DNA from: a bacterium
GTDB lineage: Bacteria > SZUA-182
NCBI GenBank assembly: GCA_003230635.1
Contig: QIFF01000108.1
Location: 1 to 5,088, forward strand
Length of the DNA: 5,088 nt
Direction of reading: 5' to 3'
Position 1 is the stretch's first letter. Every line of letters starts with the position of its first letter. A program made the position numbers and the translations under genes. This document shows, one piece after another, positions 1-5,088 of this stretch. The notes under the pieces were generated by a model. The model was not told where the DNA came from and made no database searches. It was given only the letters and a program-made list of their open reading frames with translations.

Positions 1-770
1 ATCTGGTCTGTAGCGGGGCCAGGCCCCTGGCGGTTACCAACTGCCTGAACTTCGGCAATCCGGAAAAGCCTGAAATTATGTGGCAGTTTGAGCAGGCTGT
101 CAAGGGCATAACTGAGGCCTGCCGCTGCTTTGATACGCCGGTGACCGGGGGCAATGTCAGTTTTTATAACGAAACCATGGGAGAGGGTATTTACCCCACC
201 CCGGTAATCGGGATGGTGGGATTGCTGGAGGATGGTTCGCAGCGGGTTAGCCCCTGGTTTAAGCAAGAGGGTGACCTGGTAGTCTTGTTAGGGGAAACCG
301 GAAATGACTGGGGGGGCAGCGAGTATCTTAAAATAATGCACCAGCGCTGCGACGGCAAGCCTCCACAGCTAAATTTGGAGACGGAAAAGCAACTACAAAA
401 GTTGTGCCTGGCGGCGATTGGCCAGAGCCTTATACACTCGGCCCATGACTGCTCCGAGGGCGGGCTGGCGGTAGCCCTGGCTGAATGCTGCCTGGCTCCA
501 GAGGAACAAGCTTACGGGATACACCTGGAACTGGAGAGTACTCTTCCTCCCTGGCTGGTGCTCTTTGCCGAGTCCGCCTCGCGGATTGTGGTTTCTTTGT
601 CTGAGGATAACTTACAGCATTTGCAGGAATTAGCCGGCCAGTACCAAACCCCGCTCCAGGTGTTGGGTAAGGTGGCTGGCCAGCGCCTGGTAATCGGGAA
701 ATGGATTGACCTGGGGCTAAAGGAGTTGGCCCATGCCTGGCGGGGGAGTATTGGGCGCTTGTTGCAGTAA
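1..770 (+). CDS. purL: Phosphoribosylformylglycinamidine synthase subunit PurL, C-terminal third (5' end outside window)
   Basis: PurL converts FGAR, glutamine and ATP to FGAM, the fourth step of de novo purine synthesis; in Firmicutes the small PurL acts in the cytoplasm with PurS and PurQ. The reading frame is open from base 3 and gives 255 residues ending at TAA 768-770, against about 740 for a whole B. subtilis-type PurL. Conserved family blocks are visible in order: TNCLNFGNPEKPE near the window start, TPVTGGNVSFYNET, YPTPVIGMVG, GGSEYL, and SAHDCSEGGLAVALAE, followed by the usual FAESASRIVVS segment. These belong to the second AIRS-like ATP-binding half. I see no frameshift or missing block. 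The first Met at base 78 is internal and is not the start. The next gene is a foreign-looking caspase-like gene after 51 nt, then purF. Base composition is clearly GC-richer than in that next gene. Confidence 0.96.
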   Translation, partial: LVCSGARPLAVTNCLNFGNPEKPEIMWQFEQAVKGITEACRCFDTPVTGGNVSFYNETMGEGIYPTPVIGMVGLLEDGSQRVSPWFKQEGDLVVLLGETGNDWGGSEYLKIMHQRCDGKPPQLNLETEKQLQKLCLAAIGQSLIHSAHDCSEGGLAVALAECCLAPEEQAYGIHLELESTLPPWLVLFAESASRIVVSLSEDNLQHLQELAGQYQTPLQVLGKVAGQRLVIGKWIDLGLKELAHAWRGSIGRLLQ

Positions 771-2333
771 AATTTTAAAAAAGATGTCGGCTTTAGTGAG
801 CCACATAATGAGGGAAGAAACATGAAAATAGGGTGCCTGCTAGGAGTTTCGCAGTATAAACACGAGAGTGACCTCCCGGCGTGTAAAAATGACATTGAAC
901 TCATCGAAAAAATTCTCAAAGCTACAAGTGGGTACGATGAAGTCCTTTGTCTCGCAACAAATCAACCCAGTTCTAAAATCAAGCAACAGATTGTAAGTTT
1001 CCTCACTCAGTTTAAAGACAACCAAATAAGTCAAGTTCTTTTCTACTTTACTGGTCATGGTGACTTTGATGGAAAAGAATTTTACTACTTGTTAAACGAT
1101 TTTGAAACCTCTCGGCGTAAGCAAACAGCCATTGAAAATAGTGAACTAGATGAGTGGCTCCGCATCTTGAACCCAGAACTCACGGTGAAAATAGTGGATG
1201 CATGCCATGCCGGAGTTCAATACATCAAAGACCCGGAGGCATTCGGAAAATATCTCCATGAAATAAAGCCAAAGGCATTCAAAAACTGTTATTTTATGTA
1301 TTCTTCTCAGAAGGAAGAATATTCTTATCAAGACCATGAGTTGAGTCATTTTACAAGGAGTTTCGCTAAATCTATTGCTAACTTCAGCGGGACAGAAATG
1401 CGTTTTAAAGATGTTATTGATTATATTTCCGACGATTTTGAAACTAGTCCCAATCAAACACCGCTTTTCGTAACACAAGCAACCAACACAGAGACTTTCA
1501 CGGCCATAGATGGAAAGCTCCGACATCTGATTTCACAACACTTGTCAAGCTATGCTCCACTGGGAGCAAGCGCAACAGCAGCCACTTTATCCTCAGCAGT
1601 AACAGATAAGAAGACATCACTGATTGAATTTGTCAAGACAGATGCAAAAAGGTATTGCACAAAGGATGAACTCATGGAAAGGTTGGAGGCCATAAAAAAA
1701 TTCTGGGACGACCCTTCATTGAGCGATGAAGTGAGCGAACTATATAACTTTGATATTGCCTTATTAGCCAGTCTTGTTGGGGAAGTTCCGAGATTAAAGG
1801 ACGTCGGGAAATGGCTTGCGGAAAATAAAAATGACTATTTTGCTGAGCCAACTTACACAATGGAGGAGTACACAAAAGAAATTGAGGTGCCAATGAAAAC
1901 TAGTTCCTGGTTAGCCCCAGTGAGCCTATTTTCTTCGCGACCATGCACAATAGAGACTGTGACAAGGGAACGTAAGGTTTGTACGGGTTATCATCTCACA
2001 CAAGACACGGATTTTGTAGCAGTTCGTGTGGCAGCTATACCAAAGTTTCAGAACCTCAAGTGGCATGATTTCCATCTGGTTTTCGTATTTTCAAAAACAG
2101 AGATTAGATTTTTCTATTTATTTAGTGTGTTTAAAGAAATTAATTGGGCGGAGAGAAAACGCTATCCAGTAGAGCCAGAGAAATGGCGCATGCTAGTTGC
2201 TCAGCTCAAAGATCAAAGTGATATTACCCACTTACTCGAGAAAATTGTCGTTGAGTTTGGCAACTATATCATGGAACCAATTCGCTCAGAGTTTTTGCCT
2301 TCCAACACAGACGATACTAGACAGGAATTGCAG
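768..2333 (+). mobile_element. Putative inserted segment between purL and purF carrying the caspase-like gene
   Basis: This is an inferred insertion, not a recognised element. Seen: TTGCAG occurs at 762-767 as the last two sense codons of purL and again at 2328-2333, in the same frame, four codons before the stop of the caspase-like gene. Removing 768-2333 (1566 bp, a multiple of three) would fuse purL directly to GATAAATAA followed by GT and the purF ATG. That gives a PurL ending LLQDK, with the purF AGGA ribosome site kept in place. The segment is visibly AT-richer than both flanks. There is no transposase, integrase, terminal inverted repeat or att site. A chance 6-bp match is quite possible, so the boundaries are tentative. 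Confidence 0.35.
810..817 (+). promoter_or_regulatory. Shine-Dalgarno site of the caspase-like gene
   Basis: GAGGGAAG lies just upstream of the ATG at 822, with the AGGG core (811-814) separated from the start by 7 nt. It supports this start and suggests the gene can be translated independently of purL, whose stop is 51 nt upstream. The rest of the 771-821 gap holds an A/T-rich run and a 4-bp stem (789-792 with 799-802), too weak to call a terminator. Confidence 0.6.
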
Positions 2334-2342
2334 GATAAATAA
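822..2342 (+). CDS. Caspase-like (peptidase C14/metacaspase-type) protease with an unassigned C-terminal region
   Basis: This 506-residue protein has a caspase-hemoglobinase fold domain at about residues 1-232. [19 protein letters not shown] is the typical first strand and helix, YFTGHGD holds the catalytic His79, and KIVDACHAG holds the nucleophile Cys128. Asp126, two residues before Cys128, and Asp24 in the PACKND motif match acidic S1-pocket positions of metacaspases. I therefore infer cleavage after Arg or Lys rather than Asp. No signal peptide or clear membrane segment is visible, so it is probably cytoplasmic. Residues 233-260 form a Ser/Ala/Thr-rich linker. Residues about 261-506 match no family I can name; they have a charged helical part (264-350), a Cys-containing segment (about 361-390) and an aromatic, probably beta-rich part (about 395-440). 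The gene is markedly AT-richer than its neighbours and sits between purL and purF, which suggests horizontal acquisition. Bacterial caspase-like proteases act in phage defence, regulated death or signalling; which applies here is unknown. Confidence 0.9.
   Translation: MKIGCLLGVSQYKHESDLPACKNDIELIEKILKATSGYDEVLCLATNQPSSKIKQQIVSFLTQFKDNQISQVLFYFTGHGDFDGKEFYYLLNDFETSRRKQTAIENSELDEWLRILNPELTVKIVDACHAGVQYIKDPEAFGKYLHEIKPKAFKNCYFMYSSQKEEYSYQDHELSHFTRSFAKSIANFSGTEMRFKDVIDYISDDFETSPNQTPLFVTQATNTETFTAIDGKLRHLISQHLSSYAPLGASATAATLSSAVTDKKTSLIEFVKTDAKRYCTKDELMERLEAIKKFWDDPSLSDEVSELYNFDIALLASLVGEVPRLKDVGKWLAENKNDYFAEPTYTMEEYTKEIEVPMKTSSWLAPVSLFSSRPCTIETVTRERKVCTGYHLTQDTDFVAVRVAAIPKFQNLKWHDFHLVFVFSKTEIRFFYLFSVFKEINWAERKRYPVEPEKWRMLVAQLKDQSDITHLLEKIVVEFGNYIMEPIRSEFLPSNTDDTRQELQDK
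2323..2335 (+). promoter_or_regulatory. Ribosome binding site for purF inside the caspase gene end
   Basis: Two AGGA motifs (2323-2326 and 2332-2335) lie within the last codons of the caspase-like gene. The second is 9 nt from the purF ATG at 2345, a good Shine-Dalgarno distance. With only 2 nt between the caspase stop and the purF start, translational coupling is likely. Confidence 0.55.
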
Positions 2343-2344
2343 GT

Positions 2345-3775
2345 ATGTTTGAAGCAAAAGAAAAATGCGGGGTTTTCGGGATTTACGGCCATAAGGAGGC
2401 GGCTAACCTGACTTACCTGGGTTTGTACGCCCTGCAGCATCGCGGTCAGGAAAGCGCCGGGAGTCAGGAAAGCGCCGGGATTGTTTCCTTTGACGGTGAT
2501 TACCTGCACCTGGAGAAGGGGATCGGCCTGGTGGCGGATGTCTTTGATGAGGAGCGCTTACAGGCTTTACCCGGTTTTACTGCCATCGGTCATGTGCGTT
2601 ATTCCACCACCGGCGGCACCCTCTTGAAAAACGCCCAGCCCTTTGTGGTGGACTACGCCCGCGGCTCACTGGGGATTGCCCATAACGGTAATCTGGTTAA
2701 CGCCCAAATAGTGCGGGAGCGGCTGGAGGATGAAGGCTCCATTTTTCAATCCACCATGGATACCGAAATCGTCGCCCACTTGATTGCCCGCTCCCCCTGC
2801 CCCCTCTTTGAGGACGCCCTGGTAGATGCCCTCAGCAAAGTGCAGGGGGCCTATAGTATGGTCTTGTTGACTCCCAAAAAGTTGGTAGGGGTGCGCGATC
2901 CTTATGGTTTTCGCCCCTTGATTTTGGGACGCTTGGATGGGGCTTATATCCTGACCTCGGAAAGCTGTGTCTTGGACCTGATCGAGGCCGAGTATGTGCG
3001 GGATATAGAGCCGGGCGAGGTGGTGGTGATTGACAAAGAGGGCTTGCGCAGTTATAAGCCCTTCCCCCTGATGCGGGAGGCTTTTTGCATCTTTGAATTC
3101 ATCTATTTTGCCCGCCCTGACAGCAATTTCGGCGGAGAAAATGTTGCCCAGGTGCGGAAAAGGTTAGGCCGGCAACTGGCCCGCGAAACTCCGGTAGAAG
3201 CAGACATTGTCGTTCCTGTGCTTGATTCAGGGGTTTATGCCGCTATGGGTTATGCCGCTATGGGATACGCTGCGGAGTCAGGCCTTCCTCTTGAGCGCGG
3301 GCTGGTGCGCAATCACTACGTTGGCCGCACCTTTATTGAGCCGCGCCAGGCCATCCGTCACTTTGGGGTCAAAATCAAGCTCAATCCAGTTAGAAAACTG
3401 CTGGAGGGCAAGAGGGTGATTGTGGTGGATGACTCCATTGTTAGGGGCACCACCAGCCGCAAAATTATCGCCATGATCCGCCAGGCCGGAGCTAAGGAGG
3501 TGCATATGCGCATCAGCGCTCCCCCCAGTAAATTCCCCTGTTTCTATGGGATTGACACCCCCACCCGCAAGGAATTGATCGCCGCCACCAAGAGTGTGGA
3601 GGAAATCTCCCAATACCTTACCACTGACTCCCTGGGCTACCTGAGCCTGGAGGGCCTGCTTCAGACGGTGGGGAGAGAAGACAACGGCTTCTGCACCGCC
3701 TGCTTTTCCGGTAATTATCCCATCAAGTCTTCCTGGAGAAAGAAGCGCCAGTTGAGGCTGTTCGAGAGGGTATGA
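2345..3775 (+). CDS. purF: Amidophosphoribosyltransferase (glutamine PRPP amidotransferase), with two small internal duplications
   Basis: PurF makes 5-phosphoribosylamine from PRPP and glutamine, the committed first step of purine synthesis, in the cytoplasm. The 476 residues begin with a seven-residue propeptide (MFEAKEK) before the N-terminal nucleophile Cys8 of the Ntn-hydrolase glutaminase domain. [19 protein letters not shown] (82-91) and AHNGNLVNA (112-120) follow. The PRPP loop of the C-terminal phosphoribosyltransferase domain is [13 protein letters not shown] (358-370). Cys248, Cys399, Cys450 and Cys453 match the four Fe-S ligands of the B. subtilis-type enzyme. Three oddities stand out. 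QESAG is duplicated (residues 35-39 and 41-45), the AAMGY stretch is duplicated (299-308), and the usual PDSG motif reads LDSG (Leu293). Without the 11 extra residues the protein would be 465 long. All recognised catalytic residues remain, so activity is plausible but uncertain. It starts 2 nt after the caspase-like gene and overlaps the next gene by 4 nt. Confidence 0.96.
   Translation: MFEAKEKCGVFGIYGHKEAANLTYLGLYALQHRGQESAGSQESAGIVSFDGDYLHLEKGIGLVADVFDEERLQALPGFTAIGHVRYSTTGGTLLKNAQPFVVDYARGSLGIAHNGNLVNAQIVRERLEDEGSIFQSTMDTEIVAHLIARSPCPLFEDALVDALSKVQGAYSMVLLTPKKLVGVRDPYGFRPLILGRLDGAYILTSESCVLDLIEAEYVRDIEPGEVVVIDKEGLRSYKPFPLMREAFCIFEFIYFARPDSNFGGENVAQVRKRLGRQLARETPVEADIVVPVLDSGVYAAMGYAAMGYAAESGLPLERGLVRNHYVGRTFIEPRQAIRHFGVKIKLNPVRKLLEGKRVIVVDDSIVRGTTSRKIIAMIRQAGAKEVHMRISAPPSKFPCFYGIDTPTRKELIAATKSVEEISQYLTTDSLGYLSLEGLLQTVGREDNGFCTACFSGNYPIKSSWRKKRQLRLFERV
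2445..2480 (+). repeat. Perfect 18-bp tandem duplication in purF glutaminase domain
   Basis: The unit gtcaggaaagcgccggga occurs at 2445-2462 and again at 2463-2480 with no mismatch. It adds six residues, so the conserved HRGQESAGI motif reads [15 protein letters not shown]. The copies are identical, which implies a recent slippage or recombination event, or an assembly error. The reading frame is kept. Confidence 0.95.
3235..3264 (+). repeat. Perfect 15-bp tandem duplication in purF phosphoribosyltransferase domain
   Basis: The unit ttatgccgctatggg occurs at 3235-3249 and 3250-3264 with no mismatch. It inserts five residues, giving [16 protein letters not shown] where the family normally has one copy. 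It is the second exact in-frame tandem duplication in the same gene, and it lies a few codons after the altered LDSG motif. Confidence 0.95.
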
Positions 3776-4707
3776 GTACCTTTATTGAATGGTCGCGAAA
3801 ATTGATGGGCTTAAGTCCTGAACTCCAAGGAAAGTTTTGGCTCTCATTCCTCATTATTTTTGTCCTCTGGCTTCTGCGCAAGTTACTCTTGTCATTAGTA
3901 TTGCCCAGGATTGAAGATTTGCGCATTCGTTATCAATGGCGCAAATCTTCCAGCTACCTGGCTGCTGCTATCGGCATATTGCTGATCGGGCGCATATGGT
4001 TTGCAGGGTTTAAAACCATAGCAACCTTTTTGGGTCTATTATCTGCCGGTCTGGCGATTGCCCTGAAAGACCCATTAGTAAATCTTGCCGGCTGGATTTT
4101 TATCATCTGGCGGCGGCCGCTTGAGGTGGGGGACCGGGTTCAAATTGGGGAACATGCGGGAGATGTTATTGACTTGCGGATATTTCAATTTACCCTTTTG
4201 GAAATAGGCAACTGGGTTGATGCGGATCAAAGCACCGGCAGGGTCCTTCATATCCCCAACGGCAAGGTCTTTACGGAAATGCTGGCCAATTACAGTAAGG
4301 GCTTCCAATACATCTGGCACGAAATTTCTGTTCTGGTAACCTTTGAGAGCGACTGGCAAAAAGCAAAAGACATATTGCAGAAAATCGCAAACAAACACTC
4401 AGAACACCTGAGCAAATCGGCTGCAAAAAAGGTAAAAGAGGCAGCGCAAAAATTCCTCATATTTTACTCCAAGCTAACCCCCACCGTTTATACAAGCGTC
4501 AAAGACAGCGGCATCCTTTTAACAATACGTTACCTTTCTGAACCGCGCCTCCGCCGCGGCAGCCAGCAAGCCATCTGGGAAGATATTTTGCGGGAATTCG
4601 CTGAATGTGAGGATATAGATTTCGCCTACCCCACCCAACGATTTTATAATAACCTTCTTGAGGGAAAAGTGGGGGCTAAACCCTCTTCAGATACAAACCC
4701 CACATAG
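3772..4707 (+). CDS. MscS-family small-conductance mechanosensitive ion channel
   Basis: This 311-residue inner-membrane protein should form a tension-gated channel that releases solutes on hypo-osmotic shock. Hydrophobic segments are at about residues 22-45 and 62-80. The pore-lining TM3 region (about 83-112) contains [17 protein letters not shown] and then [20 protein letters not shown], the classic junction into the MscS beta domain. [10 protein letters not shown] (158-167) is the conserved beta-domain end motif. A cytoplasmic alpha/beta domain follows, with a lysine-rich stretch at about 203-227. The ATG overlaps the purF stop as ATGA. The purine-rich GAGAGGG (3764-3770) ends only one base before the ATG, too close for a normal Shine-Dalgarno, so coupling to purF translation is likely. 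The next in-frame ATG (codon 12) has no better site. Channels of this family have no known part in purine synthesis, so the pairing may only reflect gene packing. Base composition is intermediate, with AT-rich patches. Confidence 0.93.
   Translation: MSTFIEWSRKLMGLSPELQGKFWLSFLIIFVLWLLRKLLLSLVLPRIEDLRIRYQWRKSSSYLAAAIGILLIGRIWFAGFKTIATFLGLLSAGLAIALKDPLVNLAGWIFIIWRRPLEVGDRVQIGEHAGDVIDLRIFQFTLLEIGNWVDADQSTGRVLHIPNGKVFTEMLANYSKGFQYIWHEISVLVTFESDWQKAKDILQKIANKHSEHLSKSAAKKVKEAAQKFLIFYSKLTPTVYTSVKDSGILLTIRYLSEPRLRRGSQQAIWEDILREFAECEDIDFAYPTQRFYNNLLEGKVGAKPSSDTNPT
3913..3950 (+). repeat. Perfect 12-bp inverted repeat (hairpin) inside the mscS-like gene
   Basis: GAAGATTTGCGC (3913-3924) is exactly complementary to GCGCAAATCTTC (3939-3950), with a 14-nt loop. 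Inside the loop ATT (3925-3927) can pair with AAT (3935-3937) if G3938 is bulged. It encodes residues 48-60, between TM1 and TM2. There is no T-run after it, so it is not a standard intrinsic terminator. Its role is unknown. Confidence 0.9.
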
Positions 4708-4736
4708 GATAAGCTGACATTACTTGCCCACCGTCA

Positions 4737-5088
4737 TTGCCAGTTTCCTCCCGCTACCACAAATTCAGCCTCCACCTCGGGCGGCAATTCGGGTGCCGGG
4801 TGCAGAAGATTCCCCTTAACGCCGGTTTTAGTTGTCCCAACCGCGATGGTGGTCTGGGCAAGGATGGCTGCATTTATTGCGGGGCGCAGGGGGCGGGGGC
4901 CGAACTCGGTCAGAATTTCCTCAGCGTGCGCCGGCAGATGCTGGAAGGAATGCGCAATACCTCCAAGAAACATCCCGACTGCAAGTTCATCGCTTACTTC
5001 CAAGCCTTTTCCAATACCTATGCCCCGGTAGAGACTTTAAACAGGTTGTATAAGGAAGCCCTGGGCGTTGATCCGCGGGTGATTGGTC
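4737..5088 (+). CDS. TIGR01212-type (YtqA/YhcC-like) radical SAM protein, N-terminal part (3' end outside window)
   Basis: The frame is open from 4713 to the window end and gives 117 residues from a TTG at 4737, about a third of a normal 300-330-residue member. RYHKFSLHLGRQFG, then NAGFSCPNRDGG and DGCIYCGAQG, then KFIAYFQAFSNTYAPVE are the family's signature blocks as I recall them from B. subtilis YtqA and E. coli YhcC. Cys33, Cys45 and Cys48 (spacing C-x11-C-x2-C) should hold the [4Fe-4S] cluster that cleaves S-adenosylmethionine. The biological substrate of the family is not established. No ATG is in frame. GTG at 4800 would remove the conserved RYHKF block, so TTG 4737 is preferred; ATT 4719, 9 nt after an AGGA (4706-4709), is an unusual alternative. 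The gene follows the mscS-like stop by 29 nt on the same strand, with no terminator between them. Confidence 0.88.
   Translation, partial: MPVSSRYHKFSLHLGRQFGCRVQKIPLNAGFSCPNRDGGLGKDGCIYCGAQGAGAELGQNFLSVRRQMLEGMRNTSKKHPDCKFIAYFQAFSNTYAPVETLNRLYKEALGVDPRVIG

Noticed and set aside
751..779. Possible promoter (TTGGGC, then TTTAAA at 17-nt spacing) for the caspase-like gene
   Set aside because: Both boxes are poor matches, the -35 lies in purL codons, and AT-rich sequence alone explains the -10-like string.
789..802. GGCT/AGCC stem as a terminator after purL
   Set aside because: Only 4 bp with a 6-nt loop and no following T-run.
808..825. Five-codon mini-ORF (MREET) ending in TGA that overlaps the caspase ATG
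   Set aside because: It has no ribosome site of its own and its codons are the caspase gene's Shine-Dalgarno; likely coincidence.
512..919. 135-codon open frame on the minus strand across the purL end
   Set aside because: It runs antisense through conserved PurL and the start of the caspase-like gene, and has no recognisable motif or ribosome site; a shadow frame.
1315..1326. 12-bp palindrome AAGAATATTCTT in the caspase-like gene
   Set aside because: Made of A/T-rich low-complexity codons in an AT-rich gene; expected by chance and not repeated nearby.
1553..1568. TGCTCC/GGAGCA hairpin with a 4-nt loop near the linker codons
   Set aside because: A 6-bp stem is common by chance and nothing else supports a role.
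822..2342. CHAT-type rather than caspase-type protease
   Set aside because: Length, early position of the first strand, and the TGHGD and DACHAG spacing (49 residues) fit the compact caspase/metacaspase p20 domain; no TPR repeats are visible.
3278..3613. 111-codon minus-strand frame inside purF
   Set aside because: Antisense to the conserved PRPP-binding region; openness is explained by GC-rich purF codon use.
4734..5053. Minus-strand and alternative plus-strand frames over the radical SAM region
   Set aside because: The frame beginning at 4737 gives clear TIGR01212 motifs; the other frames are low-complexity shadows.

Overview
The window looks like a bacterial chromosome fragment, most likely from a Gram-positive Firmicute of the Clostridia type (tentative). 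The reasons are the small B. subtilis-type PurL, the PurF with a short propeptide and four Fe-S ligand cysteines, the adjacent purL and purF as in Firmicute pur operons, and a downstream radical SAM gene that resembles B. subtilis YtqA. All five genes lie on the + strand and are tightly packed, so they could form one transcription unit. Sampled lines of the housekeeping genes are about 55-62% G+C.

Layout: (1) 1-770 is the 3' third of purL. (2) 822-2342 is a complete, AT-rich gene (roughly 30-45% G+C in sampled lines) for a caspase-like (peptidase C14/metacaspase-type) protease with a His79/Cys128 dyad and a C-terminal half of about 265 residues that I do not recognise. (3) 2345-3775 is purF, starting 2 nt after the caspase stop. 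It carries two perfect in-frame tandem duplications and a Pro-to-Leu change in a conserved motif. (4) 3772-4707 is a MscS-type mechanosensitive channel gene that overlaps the purF stop (ATGA) and contains a perfect 12-bp inverted repeat. (5) 4737-5088 is the 5' part of a TIGR01212/YtqA-YhcC-like radical SAM gene that appears to start at TTG and runs off the window.

PurL and PurF catalyse the fourth and first steps of de novo purine synthesis. The caspase-like gene is the outlier. It looks like an acquired cargo gene placed between two housekeeping genes without breaking the operon, so it is probably transcribed under purine control and translationally coupled to purF. A TTGCAG hexamer occurs in the same frame at the end of purL and at the end of the caspase gene. 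Deleting the sequence between the copies gives a clean purL-purF junction, which suggests a model for the insertion. A single-gene defence or regulated-death protease is the most interesting reading, but nothing in the window proves that role. No tRNA, rRNA, CRISPR array, transposase or convincing terminator was seen.
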